Positions 26,765-36,364 of a stretch of 64,000 nt of DNA are shown piece by piece. The DNA is from G963668345 sp965206025. GTDB lineage: Bacteria > Acidobacteriota > Terriglobia > Bryobacterales > UBA6623. Position 1 is the stretch's first letter. Each line of letters opens with the position of its first letter. Under the pieces are notes generated by a model, which saw nothing but the letters and a program-made list of their open reading frames with translations, did not search any database and was not told where the DNA came from. Where the stretch lies: NCBI GenBank assembly GCA_965206025.1, contig CBDBIU010000004.1:1922001-1986000 (forward strand). The letters are read 5' to 3'. The position numbers and the translations under genes were made by a program.

Positions 26765-28183
26765 CTACACCAAGATATCGCGCACGATGCGGCCGTGGAC
26801 GTCGGTGAGGCGGAAGTCGCGGCCTTGGAAGCGGTAGGTGAGTTTCTTGTGGTCGATGCCCAGCAGGTGCAGCATCGTCGCGTGCAGATCGTGGATAGGG
26901 ACAACGTTCTCGACGGCGTTATAGCCAAGATCGTCCGTCGAGCCGTAGCTGATACCGCCTTTGATCCCGCCGCCGGCCATCCACATGGAAAAGCCCTTAA
27001 TGTGGTGATCGCGGCCAAGAAGCGAACGGTCTTTGCCCTGCGACATGGGCGTGCGGCCGAACTCGCCGCACCAGAGGATCAGCGAGTCGCTGAGCATGCC
27101 GCGGTCCTTGAGGTCTTTTACCAACGCCGCGGAGCCTTGGTCGACATAGCCGCAACTATCGATCATGCCCTTCTTGATTTCGCCGTGGTGATCCCACCCG
27201 CGGTGATACAAATGGATGAAGCGAACCCCGCGCTCGGCCAAGCGCCGCGCGAGCAGGCAGTTCGACGCGAACGACCCGTCCCCGCCCTTCGTGCCGTACA
27301 TATCGAGAACGTGCTTGGGCTCGTTGGAAAAATCGACCAGGTCGGGCACGCTCATCTGCATGCGAAACGCCAGCTCGTATTGCGAAATGCGGGTCGCGAT
27401 CTCGGGGTCTTGCATCGAATCCTGCTGGATGCGGTTGAGGCGGGTGATCGTATCGATGAGCCGGGACTGGTCTTCGCGGCTTACGCCCTTGGGGTTGCGG
27501 ACGTAGTTGACCGGGTCCCCGCTCGAGTTCAGCTTGACCCCTTGGTATCTGCCGGGCAGAAAACCCGAGTGCCATTGACGAGCGGCGATCGGCTGACTCT
27601 GAGCCCCGCCCTCCGAGGTCAACACGACGAAACCGGGCAGGTCTTCCGACTCGCTGCCCAGCCCGTAGGTGATCCAAGACCCCATGCTGGGCCGTCCGGG
27701 CAGCCGGTTGCCCGTGTTCATGAACGTATGCGCCGTGTCGTGGTTGATCTGCTCGGTTTGCAACGATCGGACGATGCAGATGTCGTCGGCAATCCCGCCA
27801 ATATGGGGCAACAGCGACGTCATGTGCTGGCCCGACGTCCCGTAGCGCTTGAAGGGGTGCTGCGGCGCCAGAATGCGCAGTTCGCTGCCTTGGAGTTGGG
27901 CAATCTGCTGGCCCTTCGTGACGGACTCGGGCATAGGCTCGCCGTCTCGCTTGACCAGCTCCGGCTTGTGGTCCAAGATCTCCAGGTGGGCTGGTCCGCC
28001 GGCCATGCACAGGAAAATAACCCGCTTGATCTTAGCTTCGTAGTTCGGGAACCCGGCAATGCCCGGCCGGGCGGCGAACAGATTGGGTTTCAGAAGAGAA
28101 GCCAGCGCCGCCGAACCGAGGCCCATCGATGTGCGGCCAAGGAAGGCGCGCCGGGTCTGGAGGTGAAATTCGTTGGTTTCCAT
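26765..28183 (-). CDS. DUF1501 domain protein (Tat-exported, sulfatase-like fold)
   Basis: 472 aa. The N-terminal twin-arginine signal QTRRAFLGRTSMGLGSAALA is typical of this family, indicating folded export. The body contains VIFLCMAGGPAHLEILDHKP, the conserved SYGLGSESEDLPGFVVL-type block, FIHLYHRGWDHHGEI, LILWCGEFGRTPMSQGKDR and LGRDHHIKGFSMWMAGGG. The His/Asp/Glu-rich motifs match alkaline-phosphatase-superfamily metal sites. It is 10 nt after the DUF1553 gene; these two are almost always paired in Planctomycetes and Acidobacteria, with a proposed role in extracellular polysaccharide degradation. Confidence 0.92.
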   Translation of the reverse strand: METNEFHLQTRRAFLGRTSMGLGSAALASLLKPNLFAARPGIAGFPNYEAKIKRVIFLCMAGGPAHLEILDHKPELVKRDGEPMPESVTKGQQIAQLQGSELRILAPQHPFKRYGTSGQHMTSLLPHIGGIADDICIVRSLQTEQINHDTAHTFMNTGNRLPGRPSMGSWITYGLGSESEDLPGFVVLTSEGGAQSQPIAARQWHSGFLPGRYQGVKLNSSGDPVNYVRNPKGVSREDQSRLIDTITRLNRIQQDSMQDPEIATRISQYELAFRMQMSVPDLVDFSNEPKHVLDMYGTKGGDGSFASNCLLARRLAERGVRFIHLYHRGWDHHGEIKKGMIDSCGYVDQGSAALVKDLKDRGMLSDSLILWCGEFGRTPMSQGKDRSLLGRDHHIKGFSMWMAGGGIKGGISYGSTDDLGYNAVENVVPIHDLHATMLHLLGIDHKKLTYRFQGRDFRLTDVHGRIVRDILV

Positions 28184-28193
28184 TGTCTACCTC

Positions 28194-31178
28194 CTAATAC
28201 CTCACGATGAACTCGTGCTTGTTGAAGATTGCCCGCGCGACACTGGTCCAAGCGGCGAGCTCAGGGACCGCCAAGTCTTCGGGGACCTCGGAAATACCGG
28301 CCGAAAGCAGATTCTCGGCGTCCGCCGGGTGGCTCTGGAAGTGTTCGCGCCGGCTGTTCAACAGTTGCGCGAGCACTTCGCGTTCCTTAGCCTCGGCATT
28401 GCGAGAGAAAGCGCGCCGAAAGGCGAAATCGAGGCGCCGGCCGGTGTCGGTTTCGCCCGAGTTTAGAATCAGTCTTGCGAACTCCCGCGCCGCCTCTACG
28501 TAAGTGGGGTCGTTCAACAGGGTAAGCGCCTGGAGCGGCGTGTTCGACAGAGAACGGTCGGCAGCACACTCCTCGCGCGAGGGGGCGTCGAAAGCCATCA
28601 GCGACGGATGCAGGTACTGCCGCTGCCAGTGCGTGTAGAGGCCACGGCGAAACTGGTTCTCGTTCAAGTCCGGCTTATAGGTGCGCTTGGGGAAGTTGAG
28701 TTCCTCGTAATATCCGGCGGGCTGATAAGGCTTGACGCTGGGACCGCCGATCGCGGGATTCAGCAGTCCGCTGACCGCTAGGGCGCTGTCGCGGATAAAC
28801 TCCGCGTCCAGCCGCATCGCCGACTGGCGCCCGTAGTAAACGTTGTAGGGATCGCCGGCCTTCAACTCTTCGCTCGGCTCGCTCGAGCGACGATAAGTTT
28901 CCGACAGCAGCATCGTGCGTGTGATGTGTTTGACGTCCCAGCCACTTTCCATAAACTCAACGGCCAGCCAGTCGAGCAGGTCCTGGTTCCGGGGCGCCTC
29001 TCCCTGCGACCCGATGTCGTTAAGTATCTTCGACAGTCCGCTTCCGAAAAACGCCTTCCAAAGCCGGTTGACGAACACGCGCGCGGTTAAGGGGTTATCG
29101 CGGTCGGCGAGCCAATCGGCGAGATCGAGGCGCGTGAGGCGGCCGTTTCGAATAGGGATCTGCTTGAGGAAGTGAGGCGCCTGCGGCTCGACGATCTCTC
29201 CGGACTCGTCCATCCAATTGCCGCGCGGCAGAACGCGAACGGTCCTCGCTTCTACCGCGTGCGTAGTGAGACAGTCACCACCCTCCTGGATGACGATCTG
29301 CCTCTGTCGCTCCAACTCCCGAATCTGCTTCCAATTCGAGTTCGCGTTGGCGACGCCCAGAAAATGATCCTGGAGCGCCGTCCGCATCTCGGCCGTGAGA
29401 TCACCCTTCGCCAGGACCGCCTCTTCTACGCTCTTTCCCGGTCCGAACTCCGGGAACGCGGCATCGCTAACCGACACCCGGAAGCGGCTCGGGGCCTTGT
29501 GCTTATGCTTCCATTCGTAGTACATACGGACCCGAAGGGCGTCGCCGGCTCTTGCTTCCAAGGGGGACTCTAGGAGAAAGATGGCTTGCGGCAGGGGGTC
29601 CCCCAGTTCTCCCGACCGACCCCAACCGCTCTGTTCGTGGTCGTCGAGGGCATAGAGCGCGGCGCGTCGATCCTGGTGACCGTTGTCGAAAGCCGCGGCA
29701 ATGGGAATCGGCTGTGGCCGTGAACCGCGGCGCAGCAGCTCGACCGTGAAGCGGGTCAGCATGAATCCCTTCTTGGCGTCAAACTGAAGCGCTTCCAATC
29801 GAAGCGCGGTCACCTTCCCCGGACGAAGCTTCAAATCCACCCGGTGAATGTCGGTAACCGGGGCTTTACCTCTCAGCTCGATCGTTCCGTCCTTGTGGCG
29901 GCGGAACTTCGATCTGCTTTTTGCCGAAAGCTCTCGCACTTCCGGAACGACCCAGCCTTCGAGGATCTCTCGAACGTAGCCGGCAAGGTCATCCATCTCG
30001 GTCTTGTTGGCGGCAAGCCGCCCCCTGCCTTCCTGTTCGAGGTCGGTTAGTTCGCGGTCGATTCGGGCGATTTCCTTTTCGTCTTCGAGACTAGGCACCC
30101 GAACTCGCGGACCGAAGTCCCAAGTCCCCGAGTAGACGCCTACCTCCTCGATGTCGGCAAAGAAAGCTTCGAATTGGTAAAAGTCCTTGGTCAGAAAGGG
30201 GTCGAATTTGTGATCGTGGCATTCCGCGCATCCCAGCGTCGAACCGAGCCACACGCTCGATGTCGCTCGAAGCCGATCGGAGAGGTATCGGGCCAAGTAC
30301 TCGCCGGGTTGCGCGCCGCCCTCGTTCGTCATTCGGTTGAGGCGGTTATACCCGCTGGCGACCCGCTGCCAGGTCGTTGGGTTCGGAAGCAGGTCGCCCC
30401 CCAGTTGCTCGCGAGTGAACTGGTCGAAGGGCTTGTTTTCATTGAACGCACGAATCACGTAATCCCGGTAGGGATACATGCTGATCGGCACGTCGCCGTG
30501 AAAGCCCACCGTGTCAGCGTAGCGCACCAAGTCTAGCCAGTGAACCGCCATCCGTTCCCCGAACTGGGACGATGAGATGAGCTTGTCCACCAACTTCTCG
30601 TACGCGCGGGTGTCGCTGTCGTTGACGAAAGCAGCGACAGTTTCCGGGGCAGGCGGCAGTCCGGTCAGATCAAGACTCAAGCGTCTGGCAAGCGTAGAGC
30701 GGCCAGCTTCGCCGACAGGCTGCAAACCCTTTTCTTCGAGTTTCTTGTTGACCAGGTAGTCGATCGCGGCTGGACCCTGGGGAACTTCCGGCCGCTCGGG
30801 CCTGATGTAGGCCCAGTGCTGTTCGTATCGCGCCCCTTGTTTGATCCAACGCGTTAGCAGGTCCTTTTGCTCGGCGCTGAGTTTCTTGTTGGACCAAGAA
30901 GGCGGCATGAGCCGGACCGGGTCCGACGCATGGATTCGCTCCGCCAGCTTGCTGTTGCCCGGGTCGCCGGGCTTGATGGCCCCCGCCGCAATAGCTTCTT
31001 CTTCTCTATCCAGACGAAGGTTCGCCTGGCGGGCGTTGCGGTCGGGCCCATGGCACTGAAAACAGTTCTTCGACAAGATGGGCCGGATGTCACGGTTGAA
31101 GCGGATTTCCGCCGCCGCGGCAAGGCTCCACGAGGAGATCAACATGATGCCGACAACGCAATTCCGCGAGGGTTTCAT
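28194..31178 (-). CDS. PSD1/DUF1553-DUF1549 protein with cytochrome c-type haem sites
   Basis: 994 aa from ATG 31178 with a signal peptide (VVGIMLISSWSLAAAAE) and a GGAAAGAG ribosome site. Planctomycete cytochrome c-like domain first (IRPILSKNCFQCHGPD, CxxCH at about residues 43-47). DUF1549 follows (ALARRLSLDLTGLPPAPETV; VHWLDLVRYADT) with a second CxxCH (LGCAECHDHKFDP). DUF1553 is in the C-terminal third (NPLTARVFVNRLW; SLSNTPLQALTLLNDP). Periplasmic. First gene of the operon with the DUF1501 gene. Confidence 0.93.
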   Translation of the reverse strand: MKPSRNCVVGIMLISSWSLAAAAEIRFNRDIRPILSKNCFQCHGPDRNARQANLRLDREEEAIAAGAIKPGDPGNSKLAERIHASDPVRLMPPSWSNKKLSAEQKDLLTRWIKQGARYEQHWAYIRPERPEVPQGPAAIDYLVNKKLEEKGLQPVGEAGRSTLARRLSLDLTGLPPAPETVAAFVNDSDTRAYEKLVDKLISSSQFGERMAVHWLDLVRYADTVGFHGDVPISMYPYRDYVIRAFNENKPFDQFTREQLGGDLLPNPTTWQRVASGYNRLNRMTNEGGAQPGEYLARYLSDRLRATSSVWLGSTLGCAECHDHKFDPFLTKDFYQFEAFFADIEEVGVYSGTWDFGPRVRVPSLEDEKEIARIDRELTDLEQEGRGRLAANKTEMDDLAGYVREILEGWVVPEVRELSAKSRSKFRRHKDGTIELRGKAPVTDIHRVDLKLRPGKVTALRLEALQFDAKKGFMLTRFTVELLRRGSRPQPIPIAAAFDNGHQDRRAALYALDDHEQSGWGRSGELGDPLPQAIFLLESPLEARAGDALRVRMYYEWKHKHKAPSRFRVSVSDAAFPEFGPGKSVEEAVLAKGDLTAEMRTALQDHFLGVANANSNWKQIRELERQRQIVIQEGGDCLTTHAVEARTVRVLPRGNWMDESGEIVEPQAPHFLKQIPIRNGRLTRLDLADWLADRDNPLTARVFVNRLWKAFFGSGLSKILNDIGSQGEAPRNQDLLDWLAVEFMESGWDVKHITRTMLLSETYRRSSEPSEELKAGDPYNVYYGRQSAMRLDAEFIRDSALAVSGLLNPAIGGPSVKPYQPAGYYEELNFPKRTYKPDLNENQFRRGLYTHWQRQYLHPSLMAFDAPSREECAADRSLSNTPLQALTLLNDPTYVEAAREFARLILNSGETDTGRRLDFAFRRAFSRNAEAKEREVLAQLLNSRREHFQSHPADAENLLSAGISEVPEDLAVPELAAWTSVARAIFNKHEFIVRY

Positions 31179-31401
31179 GGTCAACTCTTTCCAGGGAAGG
31201 ATGCTTCCCGTTAGATATACTAGCTGACCCAGATCGGCTTTGCATACTACGAGGCTCCCCAAAAATTGTGGCCTCGCCGCCGGCGGATACTACGTCGACC
31301 CTCCAGAGGAGCATTACCATCCCCGCTATGCCGTTCGGTACGTCGATTTACGTGAAGGGTCGCTGTCGCGTCACTTGTGCCGTAGACCCATACTCTAATA
31401 C

Positions 31402-31413
31402 CCATATATATGG
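31402..31413. promoter_or_regulatory. Palindrome upstream of a vapBC operon
   Basis: CCATATATATGG, perfect 12-bp dyad, 20 nt before the GTG of the antitoxin. The position and AT-rich composition in GC-rich DNA fit a promoter/operator for an autoregulated antitoxin. Confidence 0.6.
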
Positions 31414-31433
31414 TTTCCTGCTAGGATATAGGC

Positions 31434-31670
31434 GTGAAGACGACCGTCGAGCTGCCCGAAGGCTTGCTTTCCGAAGCCAAGAGTTACGCCGCGGCGGAGG
31501 GCTTGTCGCTCAAACAGGTGCTGGAGGCCGGCTTGCGGCGGGTTCTCGGAAGTCGGCGCGAGACGAAGCCGTTCATACTTCGCAAGCACCCGTTCCGCGG
31601 CTCGGGACTTGTAACAGACGCCGACTGGCCGACGATACGGAAAAAAATCTACAAGGGACGCGGCGGTTGA
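31434..31670 (+). CDS. Ribbon-helix-helix antitoxin (VapB/CopG-like)
   Basis: 78 aa from GTG 31434. MKTTVELPEGLLSEAKSYAA is the beta strand plus first helix of a ribbon-helix-helix domain; GLSLKQVLEAGLRRVL is the second helix. The C-terminal FRGSGLVTDADWPTIRKKIY is a toxin-neutralising tail common in antitoxins of PIN toxins. Overlaps the toxin gene by 4 nt (TTGA). Confidence 0.87.
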   Translation: MKTTVELPEGLLSEAKSYAAAEGLSLKQVLEAGLRRVLGSRRETKPFILRKHPFRGSGLVTDADWPTIRKKIYKGRGG

Positions 31671-32113
31671 TCGCAGTTGATACGAACATTCTGGTCTACT
31701 CTCACCGGCAAGACTCCCCCTGGTACCGAGCGGCCGATGAAAAGCTGACGGGTTTGGCCGAAAGCGGCTCGCCGTGGGCGATCCCGTGGCCCGCGATTCA
31801 TGAGTTTGTGGCCGTTGTGACCCACCCGGGCATCTATCGGCCGGCCACTCCAGGCAAAGACGCGCTCCAACAGGTTGCCTGCTGGATCGAGTGCCCGTCG
31901 CTTCACCTGATCGGAGAAATCGAGGGCTACTGGGATGTGTTGCGCTCGCTTGTTCTAGCGGGCAAGATCTCCGGCCCGGCCGTTCACGACGCGCGCGTTG
32001 CCGCCATCTGCCTACAACACGGCGTCAAGACGCTCTGGACGGCCGACCGTGATTTTTCCCGCTTTCCCCGCATCAATGCCGTGAACCCACTCATCGAAAC
32101 CCGCAGGAAATGA
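31667..32113 (+). CDS. PIN-domain toxin (VapC)
   Basis: 148 aa from TTG 31667; this start gives the canonical LIAVDTNILVYSHRQDSPW. Longer in-frame extensions are discounted because they cross the antitoxin gene. Acidic PIN residues: the Asp of VDTNIL, the Glu of IHEFVAVV, and the C-terminal VHDARVAAICLQHGVKTLWT plus ADRDFSRFP. Complete and probably active as an RNase. TTGA overlap with the antitoxin implies translational coupling. Confidence 0.88.
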   Translation: MIAVDTNILVYSHRQDSPWYRAADEKLTGLAESGSPWAIPWPAIHEFVAVVTHPGIYRPATPGKDALQQVACWIECPSLHLIGEIEGYWDVLRSLVLAGKISGPAVHDARVAAICLQHGVKTLWTADRDFSRFPRINAVNPLIETRRK

Positions 32114-32284
32114 CGAAATCTCTTCCCGCCCAATAGCTTTTGCGGACAACCCGCGCGGGCGCTGCTACAATAGCCGCGATTGCATGTTGGTGTTGATGTT
32201 GCCGAAAGGAGCCATGATTGGCTTGAAGTGGCAGGAGCCACCTCGCTATTTGAGATTCGAGGCTTCAGGGGAAGGTGATCCGAA

Positions 32285-33025
32285 ATGAAGAGAACGCTAT
32301 TGTTGCTCGCGGTCTTGGTGTTGGCCTGCGCCCCGCGGGGCGCCGAGGAGCCGGCTCCGACTGAAGACGCGGCCACGGCGGCTGCCGAGCAAGAGGACAA
32401 CGCGCTGACGCCGGAGGAGGCGGCGGCGGGTTGGATCTTACTCTTTGACGGCGAGTCGCTCGACGGGTGGATGAACGACACGGGCGAGGCGAGCCGGCGG
32501 CCTGTCGAAGAAGGCAGCATTAACCCGCACAAGTCCGGCGCCTATATGGTGGTGCACAAACAGATCTGGGAGAACTACATTCTCGCGCTCGATTTCAAGA
32601 TCAGCCCGGGCTGTAACAGCGGTATCTTCGTCAAGACGTTTTCTCTCGAGGAGTCGCCTCCCGGCCGCAGCGTCGCTTTTAACGGAATCGAAGTTGCGAT
32701 CGACGATACAACCACCGCCGGATACCACGACACCGGCGCGATTTACGATTTGGTCAAGCCCACGCGAAACGCGATGAAGCCGGCGGGAGAATGGAACCAC
32801 GCCGAGATCACCGTGAACAGGAACATCATCTCGGTGAACCTAAACGGCGAAGACGTGACGCGCATTGACCTCGCTGAGTTCACCGACCCGCACAAGCGGC
32901 CCGACGGCACGCGGCACAAGTTCGATGTTGGCTATAAGGATCACCCAGCGAAAGGTTATATCGGATTACAGGACCACGGGGCGGACCTGTGGTTCAAGAA
33001 CATCAAGCTGAAGCCGTTGGATTAA
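32285..33025 (+). CDS. DUF1080 (3-keto-disaccharide hydrolase-like) lipoprotein
   Basis: 246 aa. Lipoprotein signal LLLLAVLVLACAPRG (Cys about residue 15) followed by an acidic Ala/Glu linker. The DUF1080 concanavalin-like domain spans residues about 45-245: WILLFDGESLDGWMND, SAYMVVHKQIWENYIL-type strands, LDFKISPGCNSGIFVK, GIEVAIDD and GYIGLQDHGADLWFKNIKL. Members bind or cleave glycans, including 3-keto sugars, on the cell surface. It fits the carbohydrate theme of the neighbouring DUF1501/DUF1553 operon but is separately transcribed. Confidence 0.9.
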   Translation: MKRTLLLLAVLVLACAPRGAEEPAPTEDAATAAAEQEDNALTPEEAAAGWILLFDGESLDGWMNDTGEASRRPVEEGSINPHKSGAYMVVHKQIWENYILALDFKISPGCNSGIFVKTFSLEESPPGRSVAFNGIEVAIDDTTTAGYHDTGAIYDLVKPTRNAMKPAGEWNHAEITVNRNIISVNLNGEDVTRIDLAEFTDPHKRPDGTRHKFDVGYKDHPAKGYIGLQDHGADLWFKNIKLKPLD

Positions 33026-33240
33026 GACCGGCGGTAGGCGGTGAAGCGCCAGCCCGCGGATTCCGCCGGCCGCGAAAAATAGGTACAGTTAGTACGGTCA
33101 CCGATTTCCGTTGCTTGACCCTACTGAACATCACGCACTCGCAAAAGAGAAAAGTCGTCGACAGTACCCGTTTTTAAATTATGGCGACATGGCCCGCGTT
33201 CAAAATGTAGGGGCACGGCCTACTGCTGGGGAAAGGCTCT

Positions 33241-34491
33241 ATGCAAGCGCGCATCTTAGCCATGGTACTGGCCGGCGGAAAGGGGGAGCGCCTCGGACCG
33301 CTTACCCGAGAACGCTCCAAGCCGGCCGTCCCCTTCGGAGGAAAATACCGCATCATCGACTTCGTTTTGAGCAACCTGATCAACTCCGGCATTTATTCCG
33401 TTTACGTGCTGACCCAGTTCAAGGCCCAATCGCTTCTGCAGCATCTCCGTGATGGTTGGCAGTTTTCCGACATTCTCAAGAACCAATTCGTGATTTCCGT
33501 CCCGGCCCAGATGCGCAAAGGGGAGCGGTGGTACCAGGGCACGTCGGACGCCATTTTTCAGAACATCCACTTGATCGAGCTTTCCAGTCCCGACCTGGTG
33601 GCGGTTTTCGGCGCCGACCACGTCTACCGCATGGACATCACCCAGATGACCGCCTACCACGAAGAGAAAGCGGCCAAGGGAACCGTAGCCGCTCTACCAA
33701 TTCCGGTCGAGCACGCGGAACGGTTCGGCACGATCGAGATTGACGATGACTGGCGAATTGTGCGCTTCCATGAAAAGGTAAAGGACCCGCCCCAGATCCC
33801 CGGTCGTCCGGGCTGGGCGCTGGCCTCAATGGGCAACTACGTCTTTGATGCGGAAGTTCTGGTCGACGAATTAAAGCGAGACGCCGACAAACGCGAAAGC
33901 GCCCACGACTTCGGCGGCAACATGCTGCCGGAGATGGTGGTCGAGCATCCCATCTACGCTTACGACTTCCTCAGCAACGTGGTCCCCGGGGAAGCTGCCG
34001 AAAGGCGCGGCTATTGGAGGGACGTCGGAACCGTGAAGGCTTACTACGACGCCAATATGGATTTACGTTCCCCTTCTCCTTCGGTGAACCTCTACAACCA
34101 CCGTTGGCCGCTCAGAACAGCCGAATACCCTGTAGGTCCGACCAAGTTTACGACGGACGGGGAGGGGCGCGTCGGCCATGCGATCGGTTCTATCGTTTCC
34201 GAGGGGTGCGTTATCGCCGGCGCGGAGGTGGTGGACTCGGTCGTCGGCCGCCGAGTTCATGCCGACCCGGGCGCGCTCGTGCGCGAGTCCATCGTCATGG
34301 ACAATTGCTACATCGGGGCGGGAGCGACAATTCGCCGAGCCATCCTCGACAAGAACGCGCAAGTTTCTCCGGGAACGGAGATCGGCTACGACCCGGCTCG
34401 TGACCGCGAGCGCTACCACGTGACCGATACAGGCATCGTCATCGTCGAGGGTCACCGCTCGCCCATTGAAATCACGTTGGTGAGCGTGTAG
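33241..34491 (+). CDS. glgC: Glucose-1-phosphate adenylyltransferase
   Basis: 416 aa, full length. Makes ADP-glucose from ATP and glucose-1-phosphate, the committed step of bacterial glycogen synthesis. N-terminal nucleotidyltransferase: AMVLAGGKGERLGPLTRERS (pyrophosphorylase loop), KPAVPFGGKYRIIDFVLSN, the WYQGTSDAIFQN block and FGADHVYRMD. The C-terminal left-handed beta-helix (VSEGCVIAGAEVVDSVVGRR; MDNCYIGAGATIRRAILD) carries hexapeptide repeats. No other glg gene is adjacent. Its TAG stop is also the edge of a dispersed repeat. Confidence 0.95.
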   Translation: MQARILAMVLAGGKGERLGPLTRERSKPAVPFGGKYRIIDFVLSNLINSGIYSVYVLTQFKAQSLLQHLRDGWQFSDILKNQFVISVPAQMRKGERWYQGTSDAIFQNIHLIELSSPDLVAVFGADHVYRMDITQMTAYHEEKAAKGTVAALPIPVEHAERFGTIEIDDDWRIVRFHEKVKDPPQIPGRPGWALASMGNYVFDAEVLVDELKRDADKRESAHDFGGNMLPEMVVEHPIYAYDFLSNVVPGEAAERRGYWRDVGTVKAYYDANMDLRSPSPSVNLYNHRWPLRTAEYPVGPTKFTTDGEGRVGHAIGSIVSEGCVIAGAEVVDSVVGRRVHADPGALVRESIVMDNCYIGAGATIRRAILDKNAQVSPGTEIGYDPARDRERYHVTDTGIVIVEGHRSPIEITLVSV

Positions 34492-34679
34492 CCCGCTTTT
34501 CTCACCAAGAGCCGGCAGGCTTGAAAACAAATGCCCGCCGTCAGGGATGTAGGGGAGCGATTCATCGCGCCCGGTCGTCAACATACTCGACGTTGGGCGA
34601 TGTCCCCAAACTGTTGCCGCGAGCCGTGGCCGCCGGGCCTTTCGCCTCATGCACCGCGCGCCGTGGCGAGAAAAGCGGG
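34492..34679. repeat. Dispersed CCCGC-ended element between glgC and gltA (188 bp)
   Basis: Left end CCCGCTTTTCTCACCAAGAG directly follows the glgC stop TAG. The right end, read on the minus strand as TAA CCCGCTTTTCTCGCC, directly follows the gltA stop TAA. The interior has GGATGTAGGGGAGCGATTCA. A palindrome in this position could end transcription from both convergent genes. Confidence 0.88.
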
Positions 34680-35993
34680 TTAGGCTCGCGTCCTCTGCAA
34701 TTTTGCGAGGCGTTCCCCGATGGGCGTGAATTCTCGTTTCGACGGTCCCAGATAAACTTGCCGCGGACGGGCGATTCGCCTCTCCGGGTCTTCCATCAGC
34801 TCTTCCCAGTGGGCCAGCCAACCCGAGGTGCGGGGAATGGCGAACAGGGCGGTAAACATTTCCGGCTGAAAGCCCATGGCCTGGTAGATGATGCCGGAGT
34901 AAAAATCCACGTTGGGATAGAGCTTTCGCTTGACGAAGTAGTCGTCCTCGAGCGCGATACGCTCGAGCTCGATCGCCAGATCAATCCTCGGGTTGCGGCC
35001 GGTGACTTCGAAGACTTCATCAGCAATCTTCTTGATGATCCGCGCGCGCGGGTCGTAGTTCTTATAGACGCGGTGGCCGAAACCCATCAAGCGGCGGTCG
35101 CCGGCTTTGACTTCCTTGATGAATTCAGGAATGTGGTCCATGGACCCGATTTCATCCAACATTTGCAGCACGGCTTCGTTCGCGCCGCCATGCAGTGGAC
35201 CGTAGAGAGCGCCGGCCGCGGCGGCCGTGGCGACGTAGGGGTCCGCGTTTGAGCTGCTGACGGTCCGCATGGTGCTGGTACTGCAGTTCTGCTCATGGTC
35301 GGCGTGGAGAATGAACAGAACATCGAGCGCTTTGGCCAGCACCGGGCTGGACTTATACTTCAGCTCGGTTTTTTTCCAAAGCATGTTCATGAAGTTTTCG
35401 GTATAGCTCAAGTCGTTATCGGGGTAAGCGTAAGGCAGCCCTAGGCTGTGGCGATAGGCGTAGGCCGCCAAGGTCGGCATCTTGCCGAGGAGCCGCAACT
35501 GCTGCAGCCGCCGGTTCTTGCGGCTGCCGATATCCTTGGCGTCCGGGTAGAAGGTCGAAAGCGCCGCGACCGTGCTGACAAGCATGCCCATCGGATGAGC
35601 GTCATAGAGAAACCCGTCGATGAACTTCTTGATGTTCTCGTGGACCATCGTGTGGCGGATGATCTCGTCGTCCCAGGCGGCCAGCTCCGAGGCCGTAGGC
35701 AGTTCTCCATGCATCAGGAGATAGGCCACTTCGGTGTAGGAACAGCTCTCCGCCAACTCTTCGATCGGGTAGCCGCGGTAGCGGAGGATTCCCCTTTCGC
35801 CGTCAATGAACGTGACCCGGCTCGTGCACGAGGCCGTATTTGTGAATCCGGGGTCGTAGCTCATCATCCCGAACTCGTCCGCGTTCTCTTTGATCGGGCG
35901 CAGGCCCATCGCCCGGACCGTGCTGTTTTCGATCGGGAGCTGGTAGGTTTTCGACGTTCGCTTGTCGGTGATGTCTAGACTTGCTGAATCCAA
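34680..35993 (-). CDS. gltA: Citrate synthase
   Basis: 437 aa, the type II (hexameric, Gram-negative-like) length. Condenses acetyl-CoA and oxaloacetate at the entry of the TCA cycle. The N-terminal beta domain includes YDPGFTNTASCTSRVTFIDG and ERGILRYRGYPIEELAE. Catalytic residues lie in LFILHADHEQNCSTSTMRTV (His), ALYGPLHGGANEAVLQML (His) and the ARIIKKIADEVF / VDFYSGII region (Asp downstream). Arg-rich MGFGHRVYKNYDPRA is the substrate motif. Convergent with glgC across a repeat. Confidence 0.96.
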   Translation of the reverse strand: MDSASLDITDKRTSKTYQLPIENSTVRAMGLRPIKENADEFGMMSYDPGFTNTASCTSRVTFIDGERGILRYRGYPIEELAESCSYTEVAYLLMHGELPTASELAAWDDEIIRHTMVHENIKKFIDGFLYDAHPMGMLVSTVAALSTFYPDAKDIGSRKNRRLQQLRLLGKMPTLAAYAYRHSLGLPYAYPDNDLSYTENFMNMLWKKTELKYKSSPVLAKALDVLFILHADHEQNCSTSTMRTVSSSNADPYVATAAAAGALYGPLHGGANEAVLQMLDEIGSMDHIPEFIKEVKAGDRRLMGFGHRVYKNYDPRARIIKKIADEVFEVTGRNPRIDLAIELERIALEDDYFVKRKLYPNVDFYSGIIYQAMGFQPEMFTALFAIPRTSGWLAHWEELMEDPERRIARPRQVYLGPSKREFTPIGERLAKLQRTRA

Positions 35994-36039
35994 GGGTACC
36001 TCCTACCCAAACGGCTGATGGTCGAGACCTCGCGAACGC

Positions 36040-36115
36040 CAGAGTCGGCCGTCTCGCGTCTTGCACCGACGGCCCTCTAACGAACTTCGCCGCGACACGT
36101 GGCGAGAGAAGCGGG
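36040..36115. repeat. Dispersed element, partial (one end only)
   Basis: Right end, as reverse complement CCCGCTTCTCTCGCCACGTG followed by TCGCGGCGAAG, flanked by CTAG at 36116-36119. About 75 bp of the usual end segment is recognisable; the other end is lost near the gltA promoter. Confidence 0.6.
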
Positions 36116-36146
36116 CTAGCAGCGCGTAAGCAAAGTCGCCGGCCTC

Positions 36147-36222
36147 AAAAAGTGGGTACAGTCATCGGTTTTCGCCGCCCGCTGCGTATTGGAAACAAAG
36201 CAGTTGCGGAAGCGAAAACCGC
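36147..36222. repeat. Short hairpin repeat, copy a
   Basis: AAAGTGGGTACAGTC, then a perfect 10-bp hairpin CGGTTTTCGC / GCGAAAACCG with the box GTATTGGAAACAAAGCAGTT in the loop. The same order of boxes occurs at 38300-38372. It sits in the non-coding stretch between gltA and the IS. Confidence 0.55.
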
Positions 36223-36364
36223 GCGACAGCCCCCCGGCTCTTAGCCCAACCTAACCTCTGCCACCGGCTGCCAGCATGTCCCGGCGATTGCCGGAAGCAC
36301 GAGCCCGACCGAATGGCTTGGAAAATAAGAAGGATAGCAGAATGGGACCCTCCTGGGTGCTCGA

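Noticed and set aside
26795..28210. A 471-codon plus-strand frame opposite the DUF1501 gene.
   Set aside because: Shadow frame; the minus strand has the full DUF1501 motifs and Tat signal.
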